The position numbers and the translations under genes were made by a program. From Myxococcales bacterium (GTDB taxonomy: Bacteria > Myxococcota_A > Polyangia > Polyangiales > Polyangiaceae), in contig JAJZQG010000056.1 of the NCBI GenBank assembly GCA_021847645.1, forward strand, positions 1-40,325: a stretch of 40,325 bases of DNA, read 5' to 3'. This document shows positions 33,096 to 40,325 of this stretch, in pieces. A model generated the notes under the pieces. The model ran no database searches, was not told the DNA's origin, and saw nothing but the letters and a program-made list of their open reading frames with translations. Position 1 is the first letter of the stretch. Every line of letters starts with the position of its first letter.

Positions 33096-34502
33096 ATGCG
33101 AACCCATCCAATCGTTGCCGCCGCGTTCGCCACTCTTGCCTTCGCATGGGCAGCCTGCGGACCGGCCCACACTCCCGCTGTTGCGCCGCCGCCGGCTCCG
33201 GCCGCCCCGGCCGTCTCCTCGAATGCCGCGCCTCCGGCCGTGGTGAGCTCCGTGCCGGCTGCCGCCCCGGCCACCTCCGCGGCCGCGCTCGTGCCTCCGC
33301 CCGTCGAGCCGTCCGCTTCCGCCAGGAAGCCGATGAACGTGATCCTGCTGGTGGTCGACGCCCTTCGCTGGGACATGCCGTGGACCGGCTATCCGCGTGA
33401 CATCGCGCCGAACCTGGCGAAGCTGCGTTCCCGGTCGATTCGCTACGAGCGAGGCTATGCCATCTCCTCCTTTACCGCGAAGAGCGTGCCCGGGCTGCTG
33501 TCGGGCAAGTTCCCCTCGGAGCTGGAGCGCACGACACCGTTCTTCACGCGCTACGCGGACTCCAACGAGATGATGGCCGAGGTGCTGCACAACGCCGGAG
33601 TCAGGACGCTCAGCGCACAGGCGCACATGTATCTCGACAAGGACAGCGGGCTGACCCAGGGCTTCGACGTGTGGAAGCTCGTGCCGGGCATCCAGATGGA
33701 CTACAACAAGGATCCGTACATCACGGGCTACAGGTATACTCCGCTGCTCATCGACATCATGTCGCAGCCGGAGAACACGTCGGGGCGGTTCTTCGCCTAC
33801 TTCCACTACATGGATCCGCATGACGTGTACAACCCGCACCCCGAGGCGCCCCAATGGGGTTCCCAGCCTCGGGACCTGTACGACGGAGAAGTCTGGTACA
33901 CGGACATGTGGCTCCAGAAGTTCCTCGACTACGTGCAGAGCCAGCCCTGGGGCCGCAATACGGCAATCATCGTCACGGGCGACCATGGCGAGGGCTTTGG
34001 CGAGCGCGTGGGTGGCGTGGACAACTACCGCATTTGGAAGCACGCCTTCGAGCTGTATGAAGTGCTCGTCAAGGTTCCGCTGTTCATCTACGTACCGGGA
34101 CTCGATGGCAAGGACGTGGCCCGGTGGCGCAGCGACATCGACCTGGCCCCGACGATCTACGATCTGCTCGGCGTCAAGGCGCCCGACGGGTTGTTCGGCA
34201 CCAGCCTGGTCCCGGAGCTGTACGGCGACGCGCAGCCGCCGCGCCCCATCATCGTCGACCTTCCTGCCGACACGCACAATCACAGGCGCCGGGCGCTGAT
34301 CGAAGACGGCTACAAGCTCATCGCTTTTGGCAACGACTTCCGGTATGCACTGTACAACGTGCGCGACGACCCGGGCGAGACCAAGGAATTGTCGCACGTG
34401 GACAAGGCCCGCAAGGATCGGATGATTGCGCGATACAAGGAGATCGTGTCGCGGATTCACGACGTGCCCGCCAAGGGCGGAGACCCGGTCAAGGCGGACT
34501 GA
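33096..34502 (+). CDS. Sulfatase/alkaline-phosphatase-fold lipoprotein
   Basis: This exported protein of 468 residues has a signal with lipobox WAAC (Cys21), a Pro/Ala linker to about 78, then an alkaline-phosphatase-superfamily domain. It opens with NVILLVVDALRWD (Asp88, Asp93 region), and the metal motif is TGDHGEGFGER with a later KHAFELYEVLVKVPLFIY. At the nucleophile position it reads SSFTAKSVPGLLSG: no Cys-x-Pro-x-Arg, so no formylglycine can form. A Thr/Ser nucleophile (Thr127 or Ser130), as in phosphoethanolamine/phosphoglycerol transferases, is more likely. It may hydrolyse or transfer a phospho- or sulfo-group on an envelope glycan or lipid. Confidence 0.82.
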   Translation: MRTHPIVAAAFATLAFAWAACGPAHTPAVAPPPAPAAPAVSSNAAPPAVVSSVPAAAPATSAAALVPPPVEPSASARKPMNVILLVVDALRWDMPWTGYPRDIAPNLAKLRSRSIRYERGYAISSFTAKSVPGLLSGKFPSELERTTPFFTRYADSNEMMAEVLHNAGVRTLSAQAHMYLDKDSGLTQGFDVWKLVPGIQMDYNKDPYITGYRYTPLLIDIMSQPENTSGRFFAYFHYMDPHDVYNPHPEAPQWGSQPRDLYDGEVWYTDMWLQKFLDYVQSQPWGRNTAIIVTGDHGEGFGERVGGVDNYRIWKHAFELYEVLVKVPLFIYVPGLDGKDVARWRSDIDLAPTIYDLLGVKAPDGLFGTSLVPELYGDAQPPRPIIVDLPADTHNHRRRALIEDGYKLIAFGNDFRYALYNVRDDPGETKELSHVDKARKDRMIARYKEIVSRIHDVPAKGGDPVKAD

Positions 34503-34538
34503 CGCGGCGGCCGCCTCCTTTTGACGTGGCTTCGGCGG

Positions 34539-34718
34539 GCGGTGGCGGCCACGGAATTCGGCATCAACGCCCGGCACGGTGGGGCCAATTCGCGCGTGCT
34601 TCCAAGCGCCTTGCCACCGCAGGAGGTGGCCGCCCTGATCGCCGACCTCATCGGCTCGCGCGCCGCCGGCCTCTACCGCCGACCGGTCTACAAGGCGAAC
34701 TCGCTGAAATTGAAGTAG
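34539..34718 (+). pseudogene. C-terminal remnant of a short-chain dehydrogenase
   Basis: The frame reads VAATEFGINARHGGANSR followed by LPPQEVAALIADLIGSRAAGLYRRP and stops at 34718. This matches the last third of many SDR proteins (G-x-V-x-T-E-F-G, later P-x-E-V-A-x-x-I). The Rossmann glycine motif and the catalytic Tyr-x3-Lys are absent. It starts abruptly about 37 bases after the sulfatase-fold stop, so it is a deletion remnant. Confidence 0.65.
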
Positions 34719-34807
34719 AGCGGAAGACGCGGACGGTCCGGCTGTCGGCATGATGCTTGAACTGGACGCTCGCGTGGGACGACCGACCTGAGATAGGCTC
34801 CCCGAGC

Positions 34808-35440
34808 ATGCCGATCGTGGCCCCACTCCAGAGCTTCAAGGGCGCCGCGGAATCGAGCGCTGGCCGCCCGAGCCTCGCGCGACGGGCGCTGATGCGCTTG
34901 GCCGTAGGCGCCGCCGCGCTGCTGTTCACGCGACGGGTGCTGGCTTCGGACGTTCCGCCGAGAGTCCAAGCCCGTCTGCTCGCGAAGGTCGCGGAGTATG
35001 ACCGGAACCTGGTTGCGCGCGAGGGGCCGCGCGTCATCCTGATGGTGCGCAAGCCCGGTGAGCCGCGCTCCGCCAGCGCAGTCGACGAGCTCGCGGCCGA
35101 GCTCAAGACCATCGACCAGATCGCCGGGGCCTCTCACCGCGAGGCCGTGATTGACTACACCACACCCGCGGCGCTGCGGGCTGCGGTCCAGGCCGAAGGC
35201 GCCGCGATTGCATACTTGTCGCCCGGGCTCGACGCGCAGCTCGGCAACATCGCCGACGCCTTGCGAGACGTAGCCGTGCTGACCGTTGGATCGGACGGTG
35301 CTGATGCGGAGAAGGGGGCAGTGCTGGGATTCGATGTCGTGTCGGGAAGGGTACAGCTCGTCGTCAACCTGGCCCGGGCGAAAGCTCAGCACGTGTCGTT
35401 TCGTCCTGAGTTCCTCACGCTGGCGAGGGTGATCCGATGA
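34808..35440 (+). CDS. YfiR-family (DUF4154) periplasmic protein
   Basis: This protein of 210 residues has an N-terminal RRALMRLAVGAAALL export signal that resembles a twin-arginine signal. The mature YfiR-like domain shows QARLLAKVAEYDRNL, AIAYLSPGLDAQLGNIADAL, VLTVGSDG and the closing GFDVVSGRVQLVVNLARAKA. In Pseudomonas, YfiR is a periplasmic repressor of the diguanylate cyclase YfiN. The ATG at 34808 was chosen; an in-frame ATG at 34757 would add 17 unlikely residues. The stop overlaps the TonB-receptor start as ATGA. Confidence 0.82.
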   Translation: MPIVAPLQSFKGAAESSAGRPSLARRALMRLAVGAAALLFTRRVLASDVPPRVQARLLAKVAEYDRNLVAREGPRVILMVRKPGEPRSASAVDELAAELKTIDQIAGASHREAVIDYTTPAALRAAVQAEGAAIAYLSPGLDAQLGNIADALRDVAVLTVGSDGADAEKGAVLGFDVVSGRVQLVVNLARAKAQHVSFRPEFLTLARVIR

Positions 35441-37680
35441 GGCGCGCCACTCCGATCGGCATTCTGGTGTTCGCCCTCCTGCAAGCCTCGCTGGCCCGGG
35501 CGCAGGACACCTCCGGCCTGGAAGCCCTGCTGCAGGATCCGCTCGTGTCGACGCCGTCCGCGTTGGCAAGCAGCGCGAGCCTGGCGCCCGCCACATCTAC
35601 CTCGATCACCGCGCGCGAGCTGCGTGAGCAGGGCATTCGGACCCTGGACGAGGCGATCAACTTCCTTTCGCTCGGCATGGAGACCGAGCCGAACATGCAC
35701 GGTGTTGAGATTGGTTCGCGCGGCGTGCTGCTCAACGCGGACTACGGCACCCACGTGCTGCTCCTGGTCAACGGGCTGGCGTTGAACGAGCCGTGGAACG
35801 GCACCGCGTACTTCGAGCGCGGCGCCGGCATTCCCATGGAGATGATCGATCACATCGAGGTGATGCTCGGTCCGGCGTCGGTGCTGTACGGCTCGAACGC
35901 CATGTTGGGCGTAGTCAACATCGTGACCAAGCGGGCCAAGGACTTTCACGGGCTGCACGTCATCGCCGAAGGGGAAGCTGCTGCTCCGCTGGGCGACGGC
36001 TACGCCATTCAGAGCCCGTCGGATGGTCAGCTCGGCAAGGGATACCGTGCGAGCGCCGGATACGGCGGCGAGTTTCGCATGCTCGGCGAGCTCGCCGAGG
36101 TCACCGCGCAGGCCGAGTACTACAAGTTCGATGGGGCCTCGATCCAGTTCGCGCCCCAGGACTACGGGCTGGATTCGGTCACCGGAGAGCCGAAGCGTTT
36201 CGGGCCTGGTGCGGGTACCGGCGTGTGGGGAGGCCGGGCGACGCACAGCTGGTACACCCAGGCGCCGGTGGTCTACGGGCGGTTGCGGCTGAGCGACCTG
36301 ACGCTGTCGGTCCGCAGCGGATGGTACAAGCGGTCGGCTCCCTACAACGACGCGCTGGTTCGGTATTTTGGAGACTTCGACCCGAGCAATGACTACGAGA
36401 AGGATTCATTCTTCGACTCCGAGCTGCGATTCGATCGTCAGCTTACCGCGCCCCTGCATCTGTCGGCCCGAGCGTTCTGGCAGTACAACCGCTACCAGTG
36501 GTACGTGAGCTCGTCTGCGGCGGAGGACTGCGCGGCCTGGCAGCTCACGGGCTGTCGCAATGACCTGCGCGGGATCGGCGAGCACTGGGGCGCGGAGGTC
36601 AAGTCCGCGCTGTCCTGGCACGACCCGTGGCGAATGGTCACCCTCGTTGGCGCGACCGCGCAGCTGCGCCATGTGGACTCGCGCTCGATCCAACATTCCG
36701 ATCTCGGGGACTCGGCGCCGATCGGTCCAATAGACGTTTCCGACGCCCAGGGGGCTGTGTTTCTGGAGCACACGGCCAGCCCCACGTCGTGGTTGGACGC
36801 GAATCTGGGCGCGCGCCTCGACGCTGATGAGCGCTTCGGGGTCGCGCTCTCGCCCCGGGCTGCGGTTGCGGGCACGGCTTGGGACGGCGCTACGGTCCGA
36901 GGGATCTACTCCGAGGCGTTCCGCGCCCCATCGGCCTATGAGCTGTACTACTTCGATCCGATGGATCAGATCACGGCACCTGGCCTCGGTCCCGAAAGGG
37001 AACGCTCTGTCGAGGGCTCGTTCGAGCAGAGGATTGGACCGCACCGATTCTTCGTCGGGTTCTTTCGGTCGTGGTGGGACGACATGGTTGTCCTGCAGAC
37101 GCTCACGCAACAGCAGCAAGCGGCGGCGATCGCGGCAGGAAAGCTCGATCCGGGCGTCTCCGAGGCTGTGCAGTACCAGAATCGCTCCAGGATCGACGGC
37201 TACGGCTTTCACGCCGCGATCCAGCTGAGCGCGTTGCAGTCGAGGCTGCGATTCGCGGTGAACCTGACCGAGGCCAGGACCATGGTGCGCGGTGGCGGCG
37301 AGGCCGACGGCCCCCCGGTCGTTGCGCCGCAGCTCTTTGGCAACGCTCGGATAGCCTACGACTTCGGCGGCGACCTCCCCACGGCCGGCGTGGCTGCGAT
37401 GCTTCGGTCTCGTCGTCTCGCCGACCGCTTCTACGACGGAGGCTTCGCGGTGCGGCCGACGGCGCCCCCCAGCGTGGATCTTCGCTTCACGCTGTCGGGC
37501 GTCGTGCGGCCTGTGCCCGGACTGTCCTACCGCACCGGCGTAGCCTACAGCTTTGCGCGGGTCGCGCCGTACGTGGTGGGACCGTCGCAATACGCGCTCG
37601 ACGCCTCATCGACCGCCTACCTACAGCCGATCGACAGGCTTCATGGATTCGTAGGCCTGCAATATGACTTTTCGCCTTGA
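35437..37680 (+). CDS. TonB-dependent receptor
   Basis: This outer-membrane receptor of 747 residues has a signal peptide ending LARAQ. The plug domain (about 50-165) has ITARELREQGIRTLDEAINF, HVLLLVNGLALNEPWNG, MIDHIEVMLGPASVLYGSNA and MLGVVNIVTKRA. A long barrel follows with alternating aromatic strands and a typical C-terminal aromatic ending (LHGFVGLQYDFSP). The ligand is unknown; no siderophore or vitamin genes flank it. It is translationally coupled to the YfiR-like gene, an arrangement in which the receptor may signal into a c-di-GMP circuit instead of acting only in uptake. Confidence 0.9.
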   Translation: MRRATPIGILVFALLQASLARAQDTSGLEALLQDPLVSTPSALASSASLAPATSTSITARELREQGIRTLDEAINFLSLGMETEPNMHGVEIGSRGVLLNADYGTHVLLLVNGLALNEPWNGTAYFERGAGIPMEMIDHIEVMLGPASVLYGSNAMLGVVNIVTKRAKDFHGLHVIAEGEAAAPLGDGYAIQSPSDGQLGKGYRASAGYGGEFRMLGELAEVTAQAEYYKFDGASIQFAPQDYGLDSVTGEPKRFGPGAGTGVWGGRATHSWYTQAPVVYGRLRLSDLTLSVRSGWYKRSAPYNDALVRYFGDFDPSNDYEKDSFFDSELRFDRQLTAPLHLSARAFWQYNRYQWYVSSSAAEDCAAWQLTGCRNDLRGIGEHWGAEVKSALSWHDPWRMVTLVGATAQLRHVDSRSIQHSDLGDSAPIGPIDVSDAQGAVFLEHTASPTSWLDANLGARLDADERFGVALSPRAAVAGTAWDGATVRGIYSEAFRAPSAYELYYFDPMDQITAPGLGPERERSVEGSFEQRIGPHRFFVGFFRSWWDDMVVLQTLTQQQQAAAIAAGKLDPGVSEAVQYQNRSRIDGYGFHAAIQLSALQSRLRFAVNLTEARTMVRGGGEADGPPVVAPQLFGNARIAYDFGGDLPTAGVAAMLRSRRLADRFYDGGFAVRPTAPPSVDLRFTLSGVVRPVPGLSYRTGVAYSFARVAPYVVGPSQYALDASSTAYLQPIDRLHGFVGLQYDFSP

Positions 37681-37860
37681 GCCCGACACACGCGACGGGC
37701 TGCGGTTTGGCGCATCGATTGGTGTCAAGTTCGCCGTCCCCACAACCACCCAGGCGGTCGGCAGCGGACGCCACTTGAGCCGGTGCAACATGGTCATCAT
37801 CGACTACTTGATGCCAGGCATCGACGGCGGCTCGGTGCTCGAGTCCCTGCAGTGCACGGC
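37664..37860 (+). pseudogene. Possible receiver-domain (response regulator) remnant
   Basis: Overlapping the receptor gene end by 17 bases, the frame from ATG 37664 contains MVIIDYLMPGIDGGSVLESL, the phospho-acceptor strand and loop of a CheY-like receiver (Asp in IDYLMPGIDG). The part before it is poorly conserved and the part after it degenerates. A remnant of a sensor/regulator once downstream of the receptor is the best explanation. Confidence 0.4.
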
Positions 37861-37910
37861 GGAATCCCACGGCCGGTCGATCCTCTCTACCTGCTCTTGC
37901 CGCCCCCCGC

Positions 37911-39599
37911 TCATCCCACCGCGCCGTTTCCCGGCCCCATCGTGCACAGCAGCGACAGCTCCTTGCCGTCCATCTGGCCCAAGAGAGCGTCGGGAAGGCA
38001 GCGTAGGTCGCACGGGTGCCCGGGGATCGCCTCGACGCCCGTGGCGCGATTCCGCCCCTCGTGCTTGGAGTGGTACAATGCTCGGTCCGCAACCTGGATC
38101 ATCCTCTCCAGGTCGATCCCCGGGCTCGGTTCCGAGCACCAAGGAAACGGCGCCCATCCGATCGAGCATGTCACCCGCAACAGCGTGCCGTCCTCCAGCC
38201 GGTACGGTGCGCCGCCTATCGCCCGGAGAAGCCGGTCCGCCACGACCGCCGCGTCCTTGCGCTCCGTGTCTCGTGCGATGACCAGGAACTCCTCTCCGCC
38301 CCAGCGCAGCACGAAGTCGGATGTGCGCACGGCCTGAAGCAACCGGCGACCCGTTTCCCGCAGCACTTCGTCGCCCGCTGCGTGTCCTCGCGTATCGTTG
38401 ATGCGCTTGAACAGATCGAGATCGATCAGCAGCACGACCACATCGCGGTTCCGGCGTTGCGCGTCGGCCGGCTGCGAGTGGTGCCGCAGCGACCGGGCTG
38501 TCTCCTGGCGAACGGTCTCCACGAAGAACCGCCGATTGCGAAGGCCGGTCAACGGATCCGTGAGAGACACCTCTTGAAGCTTGGCATAGGCCGCGGCGAC
38601 CTTCCGCTCTCGGTCGGCGATGGTCGCGGCCATGGAGTTGAATGCCGCCGCCAGCGTACCTACTTCATCGTTGGCGCGGATGCGAACCGTCACGCGGCGC
38701 CCGGACTGAAGCTGCTTGACGGCCGTGGTGAGCTCGTGCAGCGGCGCGGTGATCAACCAGCGCAGAAGCACCACGAAGATGGCGGCCAGCGTGGCCCCCA
38801 GGGACAACGCGCCGACGACAATCCGCCGACGGCTGGCGGCATAGGCTTCGTTCTCATCGGCGAGCGAGAACGTCAGCTCCACCGCGCCGATGTTTCCCAC
38901 TGGGCTGTCGATGGGCCGGGTGACCACGATGCGATCCGGCATCGTCTGCTCCGACGCCGCGCTGCTCGCCGGACGCTTCGGCGTGACGGAGAGGGGCCGA
39001 TCTGGAAGCTGAAGCAGCGGAGCAGCCCGATCAGGCACCCACACGACCAGTTGCACCGCATCTGGCCTATCGCGGAAATGCTCCACCTGGTGTCGCAGGC
39101 TTTCTTCGTCGCGAAAGTCGACCGCAGGCTCGATGGATGCCGCGAACAGGTCGGTGAACGCGACGGCCGCGGCCAGCTTCGACGCCACCAGATGCTCGCG
39201 CGACGAGCGGGCGAGCCCGATACCAACGGTCAGCGTCACCGCGGCGATCACCGCCACAATGCCAGCGGAGAGCTTGGTGCCCAGCGAGACGGCTGCGCGG
39301 GCCTGGAGGTGGGCCGGCTGATCGGGTTGCGCCCCTGCGACCTCAGTGGAAGTCGCTTGCCCGCCGACGTGGCCATTGCCGGCGTCCACGGACTGGGAGG
39401 ATACCAATGACGTTGCGAGAGGCAACGGCCGTTGCGAAGTTTGGCCAGCGACGCACGGCTCTGGCGAGGCTCGACCTGGCTGGGGCTCGACGCCAGGTAC
39501 GGTGCTCGCCCCTGAAGCCGAATCATCGTGCTCAGTCACGTGTCTCGCTCGTTCGGTCGGTCCGTGCGTTGGGGTGAGGCACGGAGCAGCAGGCAGCAT
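37911..39599 (-). CDS. Membrane diguanylate cyclase, YfiN-like (CHASE8-HAMP-GGDEF)
   Basis: This protein has 562 residues from ATG 39599 (AAGGA upstream; GTG 39629 is an alternative). A poorly conserved ~100-residue N-terminal stretch precedes TM1 (about 107-130). The periplasmic sensor (131-258) looks CHASE8-like (FTDLFAASIEPAVDFRDEES, HFRDRPDAVQLVVWVP). TM2 is at 259-284, then HAMP, then a GGDEF domain (about 340-525) with an intact GGEEF active site (434-438) and an RTSD inhibitory I-site (425-428). It should make c-di-GMP with product inhibition. It is convergent with the receptor/YfiR genes, which are the expected partners of a YfiN-type cyclase. Confidence 0.88.
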   Translation of the reverse strand: MLPAAPCLTPTHGPTERARHVTEHDDSASGASTVPGVEPQPGRASPEPCVAGQTSQRPLPLATSLVSSQSVDAGNGHVGGQATSTEVAGAQPDQPAHLQARAAVSLGTKLSAGIVAVIAAVTLTVGIGLARSSREHLVASKLAAAVAFTDLFAASIEPAVDFRDEESLRHQVEHFRDRPDAVQLVVWVPDRAAPLLQLPDRPLSVTPKRPASSAASEQTMPDRIVVTRPIDSPVGNIGAVELTFSLADENEAYAASRRRIVVGALSLGATLAAIFVVLLRWLITAPLHELTTAVKQLQSGRRVTVRIRANDEVGTLAAAFNSMAATIADRERKVAAAYAKLQEVSLTDPLTGLRNRRFFVETVRQETARSLRHHSQPADAQRRNRDVVVLLIDLDLFKRINDTRGHAAGDEVLRETGRRLLQAVRTSDFVLRWGGEEFLVIARDTERKDAAVVADRLLRAIGGAPYRLEDGTLLRVTCSIGWAPFPWCSEPSPGIDLERMIQVADRALYHSKHEGRNRATGVEAIPGHPCDLRCLPDALLGQMDGKELSLLCTMGPGNGAVG

Positions 39600-40325
39600 C
39601 TCAAGGGGTCCTTCGTTACTCGACGACACTATAGCAAGAGTCGATCCGGGCCAGCGGCTTGTGGTCTGGCTCCCACCGCGGCCTGCCTACCACGGTCTCG
39701 CACAGCAGGAGACCTGAAGACGCGCCGATACGGCGCGCAACGCCGTTTTGGCGCGCTAAATCGGCGCGCGTTCCGCGGGGATGCCAACACTTGCGCGGCT
39801 GACCGCGGCGCCATCGCGCCCGGCAGGCCTGCAGATCGCCCCGCGGAAGGTCGCTCGACCACTCCCGTCGTCGTTGTCACGTCCGTCACCCCCATCTGGG
39901 TCCCACAGAGGGCACGACCGCAACCCCCTGCCCGCTGTTTGCATTCCGTGTTGTTGGTTCCGTCCGCCACAAGGTCAGGCCGGGTTTGGGTGTCGAAGCT
40001 GCTCGCTGACGCTCCCCCTCTTGCACCAACCGAGCTCGCGGTCCCACCCGCCGCGCGTCGGCTCGCGCCTGGTGACGACCGCGCGGCTCAGACCTTCCAC
40101 GCTCCACATGCCACATGCCACATGCCACATGCCACATGCCACATGCCACATGCCACATGCCACGCTACCCCCCCTAACCCGGCAGGGCCGGGCGCCGATT
40201 GCAGGAGCTTCGCCCCTACGCTCCCGTTGGTCGCTACCCCCGCGCGTCCCGGCAAGCCGGAACCAAACAGGGGAGCTTTGGGCCCGGCGATTTCTTTGCA
40301 GATCAGCCAAAGACTTCGTCCATAA
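39600..40325. other. Right-edge region without a gene
   Basis: Apart from the start region of the cyclase gene, these 726 bases show no protein with family resemblance on either strand. A cluster of three GGCGCGC heptamers lies at 39732, 39750 and 39763, and a heptanucleotide tandem repeat lies at 40103-40162. Confidence 0.5.
40103..40162. repeat. Heptanucleotide tandem repeat (CCACATG, about 8.5 copies)
   Basis: Perfect 7-base units follow one another for 60 bases in a non-coding stretch. A seven-base unit changes reading frame with each copy gained or lost. Such perfection indicates active slippage. Confidence 0.9.

Noticed and set aside
33096..34502. Classical formylglycine sulfatase
   Set aside because: The Cys/Ser-x-Pro-x-Arg signature is absent; only the general alkaline-phosphatase-superfamily fold is supported.
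40103..40162. CRISPR array
   Set aside because: The units are contiguous 7-mers without spacers, so this is a simple tandem repeat.
1..40325. Insertion sequences, phage genes, tRNA or rRNA genes
   Set aside because: No transposase, integrase, capsid or cloverleaf-like sequence was recognised on either strand.

Overview
The window looks like a high-GC Myxococcota chromosome, probably Polyangia-like. The evidence is a run of secreted lipoproteins with Asp/Ala/Gly/Ser-rich linkers (GGAGGSGG type), two proteins ending in a Cys-Gly-Cys / hydrophobic / Arg-rich MYXO-CTERM-type sorting tail, high GC at third codon positions, frequent GTG starts and loosely packed genes. No rRNA, tRNA, CRISPR array, phage module or intact insertion sequence was seen.

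Layout. 0.3-2.1 kb (+): an MBL-fold hydrolase overlapping a FabH-like ketoacyl synthase III. 2.4-7.4 kb (-): a Cys-rich lipoprotein, a uracil-DNA-glycosylase-superfamily protein, a beta-propeller lipoprotein, a Cys-cluster protein and an FGE/SUMF1-domain lipoprotein. A small PHA-system-like protein follows at 7.5 kb (+). 7.9-16.9 kb (-): a large MYXO-CTERM surface protein, a conserved hypothetical, a stand-alone cyclic-nucleotide-binding protein, a double-length tyrosine phenol-lyase-type protein, an APC amino-acid permease and a small hypothetical. 17.3-20.3 kb (+): a flippase-like membrane protein overlapping a GMC oxidoreductase. 20.4-22.1 kb: a frame-broken MYXO-CTERM gene, a tiny ORF with an in-frame TGA, and a repeat-bearing lipoprotein. 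22.2-25.6 kb (-): a glycyl radical enzyme and its activase, coupled by a GTGA overlap. 25.7-28.3 kb: a truncated lipoprotein gene, an intergenic island, an outer-membrane protein and a wrecked M28 peptidase. 28.3-34.5 kb: a phospholipase-D-fold lipoprotein, a methyltransferase with regulatory domain, and a second FGE/SUMF1 lipoprotein divergent from a sulfatase-fold lipoprotein. 34.5-39.6 kb: an SDR remnant, a YfiR-TonB receptor pair, a possible receiver-domain remnant and a convergent YfiN-like diguanylate cyclase. The right end is non-coding and carries a heptanucleotide tandem repeat.

The most striking object is the 890-residue fused tyrosine phenol-lyase-type protein (11583-14255). Its C-terminal half keeps the PLP lysine, the phosphate-binding Gln-Gly-Arg and the substrate arginines, but has lost the Glu69/Tyr71/Met288/Tyr291-type residues. 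Its N-terminal half shows the reverse pattern. This suggests one composite active site per fused pseudo-dimer. A permease encoded on the same strand just upstream could supply the amino acid.

A second theme is gene decay: at least four genes or remnants (20.4, 27.99, 34.5 kb and probably 25.7 kb) appear to have lost internal or terminal segments. The YfiR / TonB receptor / periplasmic-sensor diguanylate cyclase group at 34.8-39.6 kb looks like a c-di-GMP signalling unit.
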